From: Pseudoalteromonas sp. NBT06-2
GTDB lineage: Bacteria; Pseudomonadota; Gammaproteobacteria; Enterobacterales; Alteromonadaceae
Direction of reading: 5' to 3'
Assembly (NCBI RefSeq): GCF_002276045.1
Contig: NZ_NQMR01000104.1
Span: 1-34,009 of the forward strand
DNA: 34,009 nt
The notes under the pieces: model-generated
Told to the model about the DNA's origin: nothing
The model's input: only the letters and a program-made list of their open reading frames with translations
Databases searched by the model: none
Translations under genes and position numbers: made by a program
Shown: in pieces, positions 33,743 through 34,009 of the stretch
Layout of the letters: each line of letters begins with the position of its first letter
Numbering within the stretch: the stretch's first letter is position 1

Positions 33743-33924
33743 TTTTATATACCAAATACACAAATTAAACATTAATTTAACATCGTAGTAGAGGTTATCT
33801 TAACCTTATCTTTAAACTTCGCAATAAAATTGTGAGTAAAATATAAAATACATAACTAAATAATGATTTATATGAATAGATTGGCATTTTTTAGTTGTAA
33901 TAATAACCGTTAAGTTTGTTTTTT

Positions 33925-33962
33925 ATTCGAATGAATGTTAATTTGTATTTTTTTAATAAAAA
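33925..33962 (+). promoter_or_regulatory. A/T-rich UP element of the rrn promoter
   Basis: Nearly pure A/T sequence with T and A runs lies directly upstream of the rrn P1 -35 box, at the place where the alpha subunit of RNA polymerase binds in E. coli rrn promoters. Confidence 0.5.
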
Positions 33963-33965
33963 CAC

Positions 33966-34009
33966 TTGCGCTAAAATAGAATTTCTCTATACTGCGCCTC
34001 CACCGACAC
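33966..34009 (+). promoter_or_regulatory. Ribosomal RNA operon P1 promoter
   Basis: TTGCGC (33966-33971), a 16-base spacer and TATACT (33988-33993) are followed by GCGCCTCCACCGACAC. E. coli rrnB P1 has TATAATGCGCCACCACTGACAC after a 16-base spacer. The GC-rich discriminator (GCGCC), the target of ppGpp/DksA control, is conserved, and the transcript should start at A34002. The 16S gene must lie to the right of the window. Confidence 0.88.

Overview
The window is a stretch of chromosome from an AT-rich gammaproteobacterium. The best fit is a marine Alteromonadales organism of the Colwellia/Thalassotalea type. This is inferred from gene content, low GC, a strong sodium-handling theme and short palindromic repeats with TATACC-type ends; no database search was possible. 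Several blocks preserve neighbourhoods known from E. coli: yheS-yheT-yheU with yheV-slyX-fkpA, rsd next to hemE, and sthA/desaturase/fabR/trmA/murI leading into a ribosomal RNA operon. The left edge cuts through an initiator tRNA (its last 19 bases are present). The right edge cuts through a textbook rrn P1 promoter just downstream of murI.

Region 1 (about 1-11.4 kb) is a sodium/proton block on the minus strand. It holds nhaB, a nine-gene Mrp-type antiporter operon (mnhE-F-G, a fused MbhD/MbhE/MnhB subunit, mnhC, two MnhD subunits, a small unnamed membrane protein and a third NuoL/M/N-type subunit) and a tandem universal stress protein just upstream. The genes overlap by 1-14 bases, so the operon is tightly coupled. 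The fused subunit has no ordinary start codon at the place where homology and an excellent Shine-Dalgarno sequence demand one; an AUC codon sits there instead.

Region 2 (about 11.4-17.5 kb) is looser accessory DNA. It has a short zinc-finger protein, a secreted GlcG/HbpS-like protein, an exported M19 dipeptidase, MITE-like repeats of two families, a probable IS200-type transposase remnant and a decayed gene with a signal-peptide-like start. A 45-residue membrane protein (DUF3149-like) is also present, preceded by a possible FNR-type site.

Region 3 (about 15.6-34 kb) is mostly core. It contains yheU, yheT, a DUF2390 protein, the ABC-F ATPase yheS, yheV, slyX, a WD40 lipoprotein, fkpA, rsd, hemE, a Sel1/TonB-C protein, sthA, a delta-9 desaturase divergent from its probable regulator fabR with a recognisable FabR-type operator over the desaturase promoter, trmA, a DUF5610-like protein, murI and a membrane-anchored RRM protein. 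I see no CRISPR array, prophage, toxin-antitoxin pair or obvious defence system. The most unusual items are the three-channel Mrp operon, its non-canonical start and the repeat families.
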